Below, piece after piece: positions 25,683 to 34,372 of a DNA stretch of 64,000 nucleotides. Under the pieces are notes generated by a model. That model did no database searches and had not been told where the DNA came from. It worked only from the letters and a program-made list of their open reading frames with translations. A program made the position numbers and the translations under genes. Numbering within the stretch: position 1 is the first letter of the stretch; each line of letters starts with the position of its first letter. The DNA is from Myxococcus virescens (lineage in GTDB: Bacteria; Myxococcota; Myxococcia; Myxococcales; Myxococcaceae): positions 930,001 to 994,000 of the forward strand of contig NZ_FNAJ01000001.1 in assembly GCF_900101905.1 (NCBI RefSeq), read 5' to 3'.

Positions 25683-26552
25683 CTACGGGCCCACGTCCAC
25701 GGTGCGGCTGAGCCACCCCACCCCGCCCCGCCCATCCCGCGCCACCACCCAGAAGGTGACGCGCTGGGGCGTGGCGGGGGTGTCGTACGCCGACGTCGGG
25801 TCACCCGGCCGGCCTTCCACGGGCTCCTGGGAGCGGAACTCCTTCACCTCGCCGTCGCCGGTGGCGAACCAGCTGAAGAAGACCTGCTCGGTGCGCGGGC
25901 CTTCATCCGTCTCTTCGATTTCGACGCTGCCCTCGGCCAGCACCGGCGTGAAGGTCACCTCGCGCGACACGGGCAGCGGGCCGGTGAGCGGCGCGCCGTC
26001 CCACAGGACGTCCGACACCACCGGGTTCTGGTTGGGCGTGGTGGTGGCCCGCAACGTCACCCGGCGCACGCCGCGCTCCGTGCCTTCCGGTGTGCCGCTG
26101 CCGTCCGTGGCCTCGTAACCGATGAAGAGCGGGATGCCCCGAGCCAGCGCCTCGCGCAGCGCCGGGTCCTCGGGGTCCAGCGTTCCACCGCCCCCCGGAT
26201 TGCCCGCGGCCAGTGCCTCCAGCAACACCGCCTGCACGTTCGGGTCCGACAGCGACAGCTCGCCGTCCGGCAACGGCACGCTGTCATCCCCCGGGCACCG
26301 CCCGTCATAGGGATTGCCAGTGAAGCGGCACAGCGCGTAGCGCACGGTGACGGGGCGCGCGTCCGGCGTCACCGCCAGCGCGTTGAACGTCATGGGGCCG
26401 GGCAGCGTGGAGGCGTCCGGGTCCACCACCAGTTCGGCGGGCTCCGCCTGGATGGCCAGCACGCGCACGCGCCGGATTTCGCTCTGAAGCTCGAAGTCGG
26501 GCCCGCAGCCGGCGAGCAGCCACACCACGAGCGCGGGGAGGATGGAACGCAT
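25683..26552 (-). CDS. Lipoprotein paired with a TonB-dependent receptor
   Basis: 289 aa from the ATG at 26552, two bases after the stop of the receptor gene on the same strand. The lipobox is LLAGC (Cys16). The body has beta-rich Ig-like segments (VRVLAIQAEPAELVVDPDAS, TFNALAVTPDARPVTVRYAL) with four Cys. It ends with TFWVVARDGRGGVGWLSRTV. A clear paralogue with the same final motif, TFWAVVRDGRGGSSWLVRR, lies at 62457-63377, likewise behind a TonB receptor. The tight spacing suggests the pair works together, perhaps as receptor and surface substrate-binding lipoprotein; function unproven. Confidence 0.78.
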   Translation of the reverse strand: MRSILPALVVWLLAGCGPDFELQSEIRRVRVLAIQAEPAELVVDPDASTLPGPMTFNALAVTPDARPVTVRYALCRFTGNPYDGRCPGDDSVPLPDGELSLSDPNVQAVLLEALAAGNPGGGGTLDPEDPALREALARGIPLFIGYEATDGSGTPEGTERGVRRVTLRATTTPNQNPVVSDVLWDGAPLTGPLPVSREVTFTPVLAEGSVEIEETDEGPRTEQVFFSWFATGDGEVKEFRSQEPVEGRPGDPTSAYDTPATPQRVTFWVVARDGRGGVGWLSRTVDVGP

Positions 26553-26554
26553 GC

Positions 26555-29170
26555 TCAGAAGCTCCCCCGGGCGCCGATGATGGGAAGGATGGGCAGTCCT
26601 TCGAAGTAAGCGCTTTGGGTGTAGTTGTAGTTGTAGGCGATGCCTTCCACCGCCGGGTTGTTGTAGGCGTTCGTGAGGTCCAGGTAGACGTTGAGCGCCC
26701 ACTTCTCGAAGGCGAAGTTCTTGTCCACGCGGATGTCCAACTGGTTGAAGGACGGCAGCCGGCGCGAGTTCACCGCCGCGTAGAGCGGGATGAAGACGTC
26801 CGACCCGTCGTCGCGCACCGAGCCCACCACCGGCGTCGTGGGATTGCCCGAAGCGAAGCGCATGCGCGCACCCACCTCCCAGCCCGCCGGCAGCTTGTAG
26901 GACGCAATCGCTGTCAGCACGTGCGTCTGGTCATTGTCGAAGAGGCGCCAGCCCACGCCCGGCGCGTCCTGGCGCTCGCTGCGGCTGAGCGTGTAGGAGA
27001 CCCAGCCGAAGAGCCGGTCCGTCAACGCGCGGCGCACCAGCACCTCCAGGCCGTAGATGCGCCCCACGCCGCCGTTGCTCAACCGCTCGGGCACCCGCTG
27101 GCCGTTGCGCACCACCGTGGCGTTGGAGCGGACGATGAGTCCGTCCAGGTCGTTGTAGAAGACCTCGCCGCCCACGAACCACTCCGGCCGCGCCTGCCAC
27201 TCCGCGCCCACGCTGTACTGGAGCGACCGCTTCGCGCGCAGGTCCGGGTTGCCGAAGGCCACGCTCGGCTCGTCCTGCACGGGTGGCCCGTGATAGACGC
27301 CCGCGCCGCCCTTGAGCGTCAGCGTGTCCGTCAGGCCGTAGCGGACCGCCAGACGCGGGTTGAAGGTGCGGCGGGCCTGGGTCTGGTCGGTGAAGACGTA
27401 GCTCTCCGCGCGCAGGCCCGGCACCAGCAGCAGGCGCGGCACGGGGCGCCAGCGCACCTCCACCCAGGTGGAGGGGAAGTACTGGAGGAAGTCGCCGTCC
27501 GCGGTGAGCACGTCATCGGTGACGGTGGGCGTGGGCGGCTCCCCCTCGCGGGAGAGGCCCTGGATGCGCGCGGTGACACGGGCGAAGTTGCTCACCACGT
27601 CGATGCCGCCCGCCAGCGTGAGCGCCTCCCCGAAGGCGTACTCCACGGTGGAGCGCAGGTTCAGGTCCGTGGAGGCGATGCGCAGGCCACGGTCGCCGAT
27701 GCCGAACTGGACCAGCGTGTTGCCCACCAGGCCGTGCGTGTCCAGGGTGAGCGCGTCCGCGCGGTACTGGTGCCGCAGGCGCAGCTGGTTGAAGCCGGTG
27801 GTGACGTTCAGCCCACCGGTGACGGTGGGGTCGTCATCCGCCGGCCGGTCGAAGACGAGCCCCAGCCTGTCTCTGGAGGTGAGCCCCTGCAGCGTGAAGG
27901 TGTGGCGCGACTTCGGCTTCCACACCAGCTTGAGCTGCGCGTCGTAGTAACGCGGCGCCACCTGGAGGCTGGGGCCGTTGTCGCCCTGTGGCACCAGGCC
28001 CAGCACCAGGTCGATGTACGAACGGCGTCCCGCCACCGCGAAGCTCAGCGTGTCGGTGATGGGCCCCTCCACCACCGCGTTGGATTCGATGAGGCTGACG
28101 CCCACGGTGGCGTGGAGCCGGTCCGTGCGCGGCTCGCGGCTGCGCACGTTGATGACGCCGCCGGTGATGTCTCCGTAGTACGCGGAGAAGTTGCCGGGCA
28201 GGTAGTCCACCGCCTCCAGCAGCTCCGAGTTGTAGACGGAGGTGAGACCGCCGAAGTGGTAGAGCAGCGGAATCCGCTGGCCGTCGAGGAAGACGCCGGA
28301 CTCCTGCGGGCCCGTGCCGCGGATGACGAGCTGGCCACCATTGAAGGCGGGGCGCGCCACGCCGGGCAGGTTCTGCACCACCTTCAGCGTGTCGCCCTGG
28401 GTGCCGGGGACGCGCTGCACCTCGGCCAGTTGGAGCGTCGTCTGCGTCACCTCCTTGCGCTCGCGCTCGCTGCGCACCACCGTCTCGAACGCGCCGAAGA
28501 TGCGCTTGCGCACGTAGTACGTGGCGCGCGTCTCCTGGCCTTCCGTGAAGGTCTCCTCGGTGCGGAAGCGCTCGTAGCCGCTCTGCACCACCAGCACCTC
28601 ATACGTGCCCAGCGGGATGCCGCGGAAGGAGAAGCGGCCCTCCTCGTCGGTGACGGTGGAGCGCTCCAGCGCGGGCAGCACCACCTCCGCGCCCAGGAGC
28701 GCGTCCCGCGTGCCCCGCTCCAGCGCCCGGCCGCTGAAGTTCACGGGAGCCTCGGGCTCCACGGCGGCGGCGTCCTCCCCCTCAGGCGGTGGCGGTGGAC
28801 GGAAGACAAACTGGTAGGCGTATTCGATGCGCACCGGCGCGGGGACACCGTCCACCTCGGCGGGCTCGAACTGGAACTGGCGGACCGCCTCCACGGCGGC
28901 CTCGTCGAAGCCGTGGCCAGCGGGCTGGGACACCTCGACGTTGGAGACGGCGCCCGTCTCCGAGATGTCGACCCACATCACCACCGTGCCCTCGAGCTGC
29001 TGGGCAGCGGCTTCCGGTGGATAGATTGCCTCCACCTGGCGCATCAGCGCGGGGGGCTTCGTCAGCACGCCCTGGGGCGCGCCGGCGTCGGCATCCGTGA
29101 CGCCCGCGTCCTGCTGAGCGGCGGCGCCAGTGGCGGCGAGGAGGCAGAGGACGGCGAGAAGGATTTTCAT
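26555..29170 (-). CDS. TonB-dependent receptor with fused TonB C-terminal domain and regulatory-like domain
   Basis: 871 aa. After a signal peptide (MKILLAVLCLLAATGAAA), residues about 40-125 form a TonB C-terminal domain (YPPEAAAQQLEGTVVMWVDI, AVEAVRQFQFEPAEVDG), which is normally on the periplasmic transducer. Residues about 145-225 form a carboxypeptidase-regulatory-like beta domain (DALLGAEVVLPALERSTVTD). Then comes a plug (about 245-350: LKVVQNLPGVARPAFNGGQ, FLDGQRIPLLYHFG) and a 22-strand-type barrel ending in LPILPIIGARGSF. The N-terminal TonB module may dock the receptor to other Ton components or self-regulate; such fusions are seen in Bacteroidetes and deltaproteobacteria. Its ligand is not identifiable. 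A 12-bp hairpin lies directly against its start codon. Confidence 0.92.
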   Translation of the reverse strand: MKILLAVLCLLAATGAAAQQDAGVTDADAGAPQGVLTKPPALMRQVEAIYPPEAAAQQLEGTVVMWVDISETGAVSNVEVSQPAGHGFDEAAVEAVRQFQFEPAEVDGVPAPVRIEYAYQFVFRPPPPPEGEDAAAVEPEAPVNFSGRALERGTRDALLGAEVVLPALERSTVTDEEGRFSFRGIPLGTYEVLVVQSGYERFRTEETFTEGQETRATYYVRKRIFGAFETVVRSERERKEVTQTTLQLAEVQRVPGTQGDTLKVVQNLPGVARPAFNGGQLVIRGTGPQESGVFLDGQRIPLLYHFGGLTSVYNSELLEAVDYLPGNFSAYYGDITGGVINVRSREPRTDRLHATVGVSLIESNAVVEGPITDTLSFAVAGRRSYIDLVLGLVPQGDNGPSLQVAPRYYDAQLKLVWKPKSRHTFTLQGLTSRDRLGLVFDRPADDDPTVTGGLNVTTGFNQLRLRHQYRADALTLDTHGLVGNTLVQFGIGDRGLRIASTDLNLRSTVEYAFGEALTLAGGIDVVSNFARVTARIQGLSREGEPPTPTVTDDVLTADGDFLQYFPSTWVEVRWRPVPRLLLVPGLRAESYVFTDQTQARRTFNPRLAVRYGLTDTLTLKGGAGVYHGPPVQDEPSVAFGNPDLRAKRSLQYSVGAEWQARPEWFVGGEVFYNDLDGLIVRSNATVVRNGQRVPERLSNGGVGRIYGLEVLVRRALTDRLFGWVSYTLSRSERQDAPGVGWRLFDNDQTHVLTAIASYKLPAGWEVGARMRFASGNPTTPVVGSVRDDGSDVFIPLYAAVNSRRLPSFNQLDIRVDKNFAFEKWALNVYLDLTNAYNNPAVEGIAYNYNYTQSAYFEGLPILPIIGARGSF

Positions 29171-29197
29171 GAGGGGCGCGGGACTCCCGCGCCCCTC
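29171..29197 (-). terminator. 12-bp perfect hairpin between the OmpA-like gene and the receptor
   Basis: GAGGGGCGCGGG pairs with CCCGCGCCCCTC around ACT. It lies 13 bases past the OmpA-like stop and its last base touches the receptor's ATG at 29170. No T-run follows. It may end OmpA-like transcripts or limit receptor translation, since no free ribosome site remains between hairpin and start. Confidence 0.55.
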
Positions 29198-29209
29198 CTA
29201 GTGCGGCGC

Positions 29210-30013
29210 CTACTTCGGCGCGAGCACGATTTCGATGCGGCGGTTCAGACTGCGATTCTCCGCCGAATCGTTGGCCGCGATGGGCTGGTACTGCCCATAG
29301 CCCGCAGCGGAGAGGAACGTCGGGTCCACGCCAGCGTTCTGGAGTGAACGGACCACCGCCATGGCGCGCGCCAGGCTCAGCTCCCAGTTGGACGGGAACT
29401 GACCGCCGCCGGTCGGGACGTCGTCCGTGTGGCCTTCCACGCGGATGATCTTCCCCTGCACCGTCTTGAGCGCGTCGGCGATCTTCTTCAGCGCCTCCTC
29501 GCCTTCCTTGCCGACCCGGGCGGAGCCGGAGGCGAAGAGAATCTTGTCCTTGAGCTGGACGGTCATCTTGCCCTTGAGCTCGGACAGCTGAATCTTGCCG
29601 TCGGAAATCTCCTGCTTGAGGCTCTGGGCCAGGTTCTCGTACTCGGAGCTGCGCTTCTCCAGCTCCTCCTTCGCCTGGGCCAGCTTCTTCGTGTTGCGCG
29701 CCAGCTCGTCGTTGAGGGCGGCCAGCTGGGAGTTCTTCTCCTCCAGCGCGCGGCGCTCCGCGGCGCCCGCGGTGAGGCGGGACTCAGCGGTGCCCAGGCG
29801 GGTGTTCAGCGCCTCCCGCTCCTGCTCCAGCTCGGCGATCTTCTCCTCCAGCGCCTTCACCTTGGCTTCGGCGGCCTCGCGAGCACCCTTCTCGTCGTTG
29901 AGGCCCTTGGCGAAGTTCTCCGCCTCGAGCGCCTTGGCGTCGAACTTCCCCTGCGAAACGCAGCCCGTGGTGGAGAGCGCGACGAGTGCAGCCAGAACCA
30001 GCGGTTTCCGCAT
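29210..30013 (-). CDS. OmpA-family peptidoglycan-binding lipoprotein
   Basis: 267 aa from the ATG at 30013, with CAGGAGGA upstream. Lipobox LSTTGC (Cys18). Residues about 30-150 are a long heptad-rich coiled coil (EEKIAELEQEREALNTRL and onward). The C-terminal OmpA domain (about 150-267) has the peptidoglycan-binding signatures IRVEGHTDDVP, SNWELSLARAMAVV and SLNRRIEI. It should anchor the outer membrane to the cell wall, with the coiled coil spanning the periplasm. The frame extension to 30829 overlaps the chalcone-isomerase-like gene and is not coding. Confidence 0.9.
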   Translation of the reverse strand: MRKPLVLAALVALSTTGCVSQGKFDAKALEAENFAKGLNDEKGAREAAEAKVKALEEKIAELEQEREALNTRLGTAESRLTAGAAERRALEEKNSQLAALNDELARNTKKLAQAKEELEKRSSEYENLAQSLKQEISDGKIQLSELKGKMTVQLKDKILFASGSARVGKEGEEALKKIADALKTVQGKIIRVEGHTDDVPTGGGQFPSNWELSLARAMAVVRSLQNAGVDPTFLSAAGYGQYQPIAANDSAENRSLNRRIEIVLAPK

Positions 30014-30144
30014 ATGTACGTGTCCTCCTGACACCTTTGAATGAAGCGCCAGCCTATCGCTGGTGGTGCTCCGGGTCAGGAAGAACCTCGCACATATTTT
30101 GAGCTGAAACGAATGAGCGGCTGACGGACAGCCCCGTGTGTCAG

Positions 30145-30699
30145 TCAGCGCGGAAAAATAGGATGAGAGTCGAGCCAGACGGAGAAGAGTGCGTCCGCGA
30201 AGTGCTTGCCGGGGATGAAGACGCCGCCGGAAGCATCTCCTCCGACTTCGAGCCCGACGCCTGGGGTGTAGGTGATGACGAGGTCCTCGCCCTTCTGCAC
30301 GTCCTTCAGCGACGCGAGCATGATGCTCAGGTGGTTCGCCAGCGGCCCCCGACGCAGGGCGGGGCTGTGCTCCAACCCGTCCCGGAAGCTGCCCACGAGC
30401 TGGTCCCGGGAGATGTTGCGCAGGAAGTGGAAGTGGAGCCGCTTCACGGAGTTGGAGTTGATGGCCTCGTGCGTGGAGCGTGGCCGGTCCTCCATGTAGA
30501 GGCTCCAGACGTAGACCTTGAAGAAGAGTTGCTTGTGCAGCTCCATGTGGGCGAGTTCGACGGTGCGCCCCTTGAGGTTCAACGACACCGGCATGTGCAC
30601 GCCGCCGACCTGCTTCTGTCCCGCCTGCGCGGAGCCCGCGACGAGCAGCATGCCCGCCACGAGGCACCGCAGATTCCCACCCCACGCTTGAGTACGCAT
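30145..30699 (-). CDS. Secreted chalcone-isomerase-like protein
   Basis: 184 aa from the ATG at 30699 with signal peptide (LRCLVAGMLLVAGSAQAG). The mature part has VELAHMELHKQLFFKVYVWS, LHFHFLRNISRDQLVGSFRD and the C-terminal GKHFADALFSVWLDSHPI, which match the bacterial chalcone isomerase-like (Chalcone_3) fold. These bacterial proteins are mostly periplasmic and of unknown function; they are not flavonoid enzymes. It precedes the OmpA-like gene on the same strand, 131 bases away, so cotranscription is uncertain. Confidence 0.75.
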   Translation of the reverse strand: MRTQAWGGNLRCLVAGMLLVAGSAQAGQKQVGGVHMPVSLNLKGRTVELAHMELHKQLFFKVYVWSLYMEDRPRSTHEAINSNSVKRLHFHFLRNISRDQLVGSFRDGLEHSPALRRGPLANHLSIMLASLKDVQKGEDLVITYTPGVGLEVGGDASGGVFIPGKHFADALFSVWLDSHPIFPR

Positions 30700-30853
30700 G
30701 CGCCCGACCCCCGACCCCAGACCCCACTGAATCCGACAGGACATACGCTGCACACGCTCCCGGGCACCGCCAACGCCCGGAAGGGCACCGCTGTACGGCA
30801 GTGGACGGCGACAGGTCCTGGAGGCTCAACGTCGGGCGATCAACCGCGACGCT

Positions 30854-31579
30854 TCAGCGGGTGGAGAGTTCCTGGAAGTGGATGCCTTCCAGCCTCAGCC
30901 GGCGCACCGCCTCCATGAAACGCTCGGTCCCCACAAGCACCGTCGCGTAGTTGCCCAGGCGGAACACGTCACGGTCCCTGGGGAGAGTGGCGCCTTCGAG
31001 GAGGGGCTCGTCTGGCAACTGAAGCCCACGCCGGCCACAGGTCGCGCACGCCAGCGGGAGGTCTGGAGGAAGACACTGCGGGTGCAGCAGACCGCCCGGT
31101 TCGAGCTGGAGTTCCAACATCTCCGGTGGGTGCTTCTGTCGGAACCGCAGCTCCGCTCGAACCCCCATGAGCCCGCGCACGCCTTCCGCCTGGAGCTGCT
31201 CCAACGTGTCCCGGCGCAGCAACAGCAAGTAGCTCCCCTGCCAGCTCAGAGGCCCCAGGTCCCCCTGCGCCGTGCCCACCAGTGGCCCGAACCGCGTCCC
31301 AGGAGGCAACGTCGCCGCCGGTGGCGCCAATGGCCGCACCTGCTCGCGAAGCCGCGCGAACTCGGCGAAGGGCGCTGACCGAGCCTTGAGGAACAGGTCC
31401 TGCTCAGGCAGCCCGGACAAGTCCACGGAGGGGTACATGTGCCCGGAGGAACTCCAGGTCGCGCCGCAACCCGGGCACTTCGCCAGACCCGGCAAGCGCC
31501 ACCTGTGCGCGGCGTTGAAGTCCCCGTGATGACGGGCAGTCGCAACCCGGTCCTCTTGCAGCCAGAAGTAACGGGGCAT
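30854..31579 (-). CDS. SitI6-type immunity protein (double-CXXCG motif)
   Basis: 241 aa. The two CXXCG motifs that define the Myxococcus paralogous family are present: CPGCGATW near residue 35 and CATCGRRGLQL near 178. The start RYFWLQED is typical. Members are encoded directly after SitA6-type toxin lipoproteins and confer immunity on kin in TraA/B-mediated outer-membrane exchange. Here the gene begins 6 bases after the toxin's stop on the same strand. No signal peptide, so it acts in the cytosol. The rest has no recognised enzyme motif; the Cys pairs could bind zinc. Confidence 0.85.
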   Translation of the reverse strand: MPRYFWLQEDRVATARHHGDFNAAHRWRLPGLAKCPGCGATWSSSGHMYPSVDLSGLPEQDLFLKARSAPFAEFARLREQVRPLAPPAATLPPGTRFGPLVGTAQGDLGPLSWQGSYLLLLRRDTLEQLQAEGVRGLMGVRAELRFRQKHPPEMLELQLEPGGLLHPQCLPPDLPLACATCGRRGLQLPDEPLLEGATLPRDRDVFRLGNYATVLVGTERFMEAVRRLRLEGIHFQELSTR

Positions 31580-31585
31580 GCGTCC

Positions 31586-32266
31586 TCACGTTCCTGGACG
31601 AGAATAGTAGGGCCGCAGTGGTCCGCCCAGGAGCTGGAATCGGTAGATGAGTTCCCCGGCGTGCCTGAAGACCTCCTCGGGCGTGGACTCCTCGTTGCGA
31701 AGGCGGAACTCACGCCACGCCTGGTTCCACGCTCCACCGCGAGCGCCACCCCCGTGAATCCGTTGGTGAAGGTCGCGAGGAATCGGCAGGGTGTAGTCGT
31801 GGATCTTGATGCCCTTCCCCTCGAACCACTCCGCCAGGTCCCGGGCCTGCGGGAAGATGTGGTGCTTCTCCCAGCGCCCAGGCGTCAGCTGATGTGAAGG
31901 CGGTACGACTCGCGCTGGAGCGCCGCTCCAGTTCGGGAAGACCATGACGGCGCCGCGTGGCAGGTGCTGCCCCCCGCCCCAGTTCCTGCGAGGCCCTCTG
32001 CCGGGAGTCGCCGCGGCCGCGGGTGGACGTGCGGGCGGGAAGCGCGCCAGCGCCACGTCACCGGGCAGGTCCTCACAACGATAGAAGCCGCAGGCCTCGC
32101 CCAGGCACAGCAGGGAGACACATTGGTCCTCCCGTGGCTCGAAGCACTCCACTTCCGCGTGGTCCCATGCCTGCTGCATGGAAGACCTGACCGCCGTGCC
32201 ACAGCCCAACAAAGAAGCAGCGAACACCCCAAGCCAGACAAGCTGGCGGAACCGCGGACCGGTCAT
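31586..32266 (-). CDS. SitA6-type polymorphic toxin lipoprotein with HNH/AHH-like nuclease end
   Basis: 226 aa from the ATG at 32266, behind AGGGGGGAG. Lipobox LLGC with Cys22 directs it to the outer membrane, as needed for TraA/B-dependent exchange between siblings. The middle has four Cys (CFEPREDQC, CLGEACGFYRC) and a Pro/Arg linker. The C-terminal domain has EKHHIFPQ (His135-His136), IHDYTLPIPRDLHQRIHGG and AWNQAWREF, the layout of AHH/HNH-superfamily toxins, so a nuclease activity is inferred. Immunity gene follows immediately. Such toxins kill non-kin that receive them without the matching immunity protein. Confidence 0.85.
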   Translation of the reverse strand: MTGPRFRQLVWLGVFAASLLGCGTAVRSSMQQAWDHAEVECFEPREDQCVSLLCLGEACGFYRCEDLPGDVALARFPPARPPAAAATPGRGPRRNWGGGQHLPRGAVMVFPNWSGAPARVVPPSHQLTPGRWEKHHIFPQARDLAEWFEGKGIKIHDYTLPIPRDLHQRIHGGGARGGAWNQAWREFRLRNEESTPEEVFRHAGELIYRFQLLGGPLRPYYSRPGT

Positions 32267-32357
32267 GACTCCCCCCTGGTCTTCAACGAATACCAGGAGG
32301 CAATGACACACACCTCAGACGGCCCCGGTCCGCGGAGGGGGAATGCTGCTCAGCGGC

Positions 32358-33362
32358 TCACCGCGCCGGGGTGCGCTCCAGCAGGGCCCCGGCCCACGTC
32401 AGGCCGCTGCCCACGACGCTCAGCACCACCGCGTCTCCCACGGCGGGGTCATCCCAATGCTCGCTCAGGACGCCAGGCGCGCCGGCGGCGCCGGTGTTCC
32501 CCCGGGTGTGCACGTTGAAGAAGTGCCGCGCGTCCGGCACCTCACACCGCCGCTGCACGGCCTCCAGCATGCGCAGGTTGGCCTGGTGCCCGATGAAGGA
32601 GACGGCCCCCGCGCCCTGGTCCGGGTGACGCGCCATGAAGCGCGTTCGCAGGGCCTGGAACGTCTCCCCCGCGCGGCGGATGGCGAACTTCTGCACCTCG
32701 CCGCCGTTCTGGGTGAAGTGCCCCATGCGCGGCACGCGCACCTTGTCCGCGCCCGAGGGGTCTCCGGCCAGCAGCGTCTCCGTGAGCTGCCAGCGCCCCG
32801 GCACGCGCGGCGACAGGATGGCCGCGGACGCGCCGTCTCCCCACAGCACCGCGCTGGAGCGGTCCGTGTAGTCCACCACACGCGTGGAGTTGTCCATGTT
32901 GACCACCAGCACGTAGTCCGGCAGCCGCTCCGGCCGCATGCCCGCCAGGAAGTGCAGCTGCATGCAGAAGGACGAGCAAGCGCTCTGCAGGTCCACCGCC
33001 GGCGCTTGGATGTTCAGCAGCTGCGCCACCCGGTTGGACTCGGCGGGAATGCATTCGTCGGGACTGCATCCGCCCGCCACCACCAGCCCGATGTCGGACG
33101 GCTTCAGCCCCGCGCGCTCCAGCGCCATCAGCGCCGCGCGGCGTCCCGTCTCCGCGTTGCTGAAGAGCGCCGCCTCCTGCGCCGCGCGCACGTCGCGGTT
33201 GCGCGTCTCCCGCAGGTAGTCCAGCGGCAACACCGTGTGCCGCGTGCGGATGCCCACGCGGTCCACAATCCACGCATCGCTGGTCTCCAGCCCCAGCTCC
33301 TCGAAGAAGGCGTTGGTCAGAAGGTTGGGAGGATGGAAGTGGCCGAGCGCGTGCAGGTACAT
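32358..33362 (-). CDS. 3-oxoacyl-ACP synthase III (FabH)-like enzyme
   Basis: 334 aa with the thiolase fold and intact Cys-His-Asn triad: Cys129 in LQSACSSF, His259 in GHQANLR, Asn289 in GNTGAA. KASIII enzymes condense an acyl-CoA starter with malonyl-ACP. It begins with MYLHALGHFHPPNLLTN and carries VDRVGIRTRHTV, close to branch-starter or natural-product KASIII types rather than to the housekeeping FabH. No other fatty-acid genes are nearby, so it may make an accessory lipid or side chain. Myxobacteria need branched starters for iso-fatty acids; that role is possible but not shown. Confidence 0.88.
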   Translation of the reverse strand: MYLHALGHFHPPNLLTNAFFEELGLETSDAWIVDRVGIRTRHTVLPLDYLRETRNRDVRAAQEAALFSNAETGRRAALMALERAGLKPSDIGLVVAGGCSPDECIPAESNRVAQLLNIQAPAVDLQSACSSFCMQLHFLAGMRPERLPDYVLVVNMDNSTRVVDYTDRSSAVLWGDGASAAILSPRVPGRWQLTETLLAGDPSGADKVRVPRMGHFTQNGGEVQKFAIRRAGETFQALRTRFMARHPDQGAGAVSFIGHQANLRMLEAVQRRCEVPDARHFFNVHTRGNTGAAGAPGVLSEHWDDPAVGDAVVLSVVGSGLTWAGALLERTPAR

Positions 33363-33460
33363 TCAGAACCCTCTAACCGCGCAGCCTCCCAAAACTCTGT
33401 CAGCCGTCTGTCACGCCTCCGCGCCTTCGCGCACAGCGGACGACCTGCCGGGCCATCCGC

Positions 33461-34372
33461 CTAACGCGCGGCGTCAGCCTTCCGGCCCGTGAGCCGCAGC
33501 CGCATCGCGCCCTCGCCGCGCGCCTCGAAGCCCTGCTCGACGGCGTCGTCGGTCAGCTCCACCTTCACCGGCCCGGACAAGGTGAGCTCCAGCAACTGGA
33601 TGCCCTCCGCGAGGACGGACATCTGCCCTTGCAGCGGAATGGTCAACAGGAACGGCGCATTGATTTCCTGGCGTAACACCGTCATCGCCACGTCGAAGAT
33701 GCCTACGGCGCCGCGCGGGTCCTGACGCACTTCGACCAACCGTGCGCGAGCCTGGGTGACACGGGTGTTATCGCCCTGCTCGTCCACGATTTGCTTCGCG
33801 AACGCATCGGAGAAGCCATCCAGGGTAGCGCCCACCGCCAGCGGATTCTTCGGAAAGGCGGCCTCCATCCGGTCGGGCTTGCCGAGCTCCGGCAGGTGCT
33901 TCGCCACCTCGTCTGCTTCCTCCTTGGGCACCGGCTTGCCCGCCGCGTTCGTGATGACCACGCGGTCCTTCTTCCACTCCGCCAGGTACGTCTTCCGGCT
34001 GATGGGGCTCGCCTTGCGCTGGACCTTGCCCTGCTCCTCGGCCACCTCGCCCACGTCGCCGAACGCCATCTTCACCTTGGAGATGACCTTCCCCTTCGCG
34101 GCCAGCACCGTCACCGTGTGGCGGCTGGACGAGGTCACCGACATCGCCACCGACATCGGCTTGTCCATGTCCGAAGCGCGCAGGTCGAGCGCCAGCCGCA
34201 TGTCCACGGCGTTGTCCAATTCCTCCTGGTACCCCACGCGGGCGTTCACCTGCTTGAACTGGATGGTCGGCGCCTTCACCTCGGGCGCGGGCGCAGCCGG
34301 CGCCGTGGCATGGGCGGCCAGCGGCGCGAGCGAGAGCCCCAGGGAGACGACGAACGGATACACGCGGTGCAT
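33461..34372 (-). CDS. Secreted protein of unknown function
   Basis: 303 aa. Signal peptide YPFVVSLGLSLAPLAAHA, then an Ala/Pro linker and about 260 residues of mixed alpha/beta with charged strands (MRLALDLRASDMDKPMSVAM, AEGIQLLELTLSGPVKVELT). No Cys, no catalytic motif. The pattern recalls the LolA-like or DUF6263-like secreted folds, but this is only an impression. Alone on its strand, divergent from the molybdopterin gene. Confidence 0.65.
   Translation of the reverse strand: MHRVYPFVVSLGLSLAPLAAHATAPAAPAPEVKAPTIQFKQVNARVGYQEELDNAVDMRLALDLRASDMDKPMSVAMSVTSSSRHTVTVLAAKGKVISKVKMAFGDVGEVAEEQGKVQRKASPISRKTYLAEWKKDRVVITNAAGKPVPKEEADEVAKHLPELGKPDRMEAAFPKNPLAVGATLDGFSDAFAKQIVDEQGDNTRVTQARARLVEVRQDPRGAVGIFDVAMTVLRQEINAPFLLTIPLQGQMSVLAEGIQLLELTLSGPVKVELTDDAVEQGFEARGEGAMRLRLTGRKADAAR

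Noticed and set aside
26615-29347. 910-codon open frame on the plus strand opposite the TonB receptor
   Set aside because: Antisense to a well-supported receptor; the translation is Arg/His/Val-rich with no domain motif and no ribosome site.
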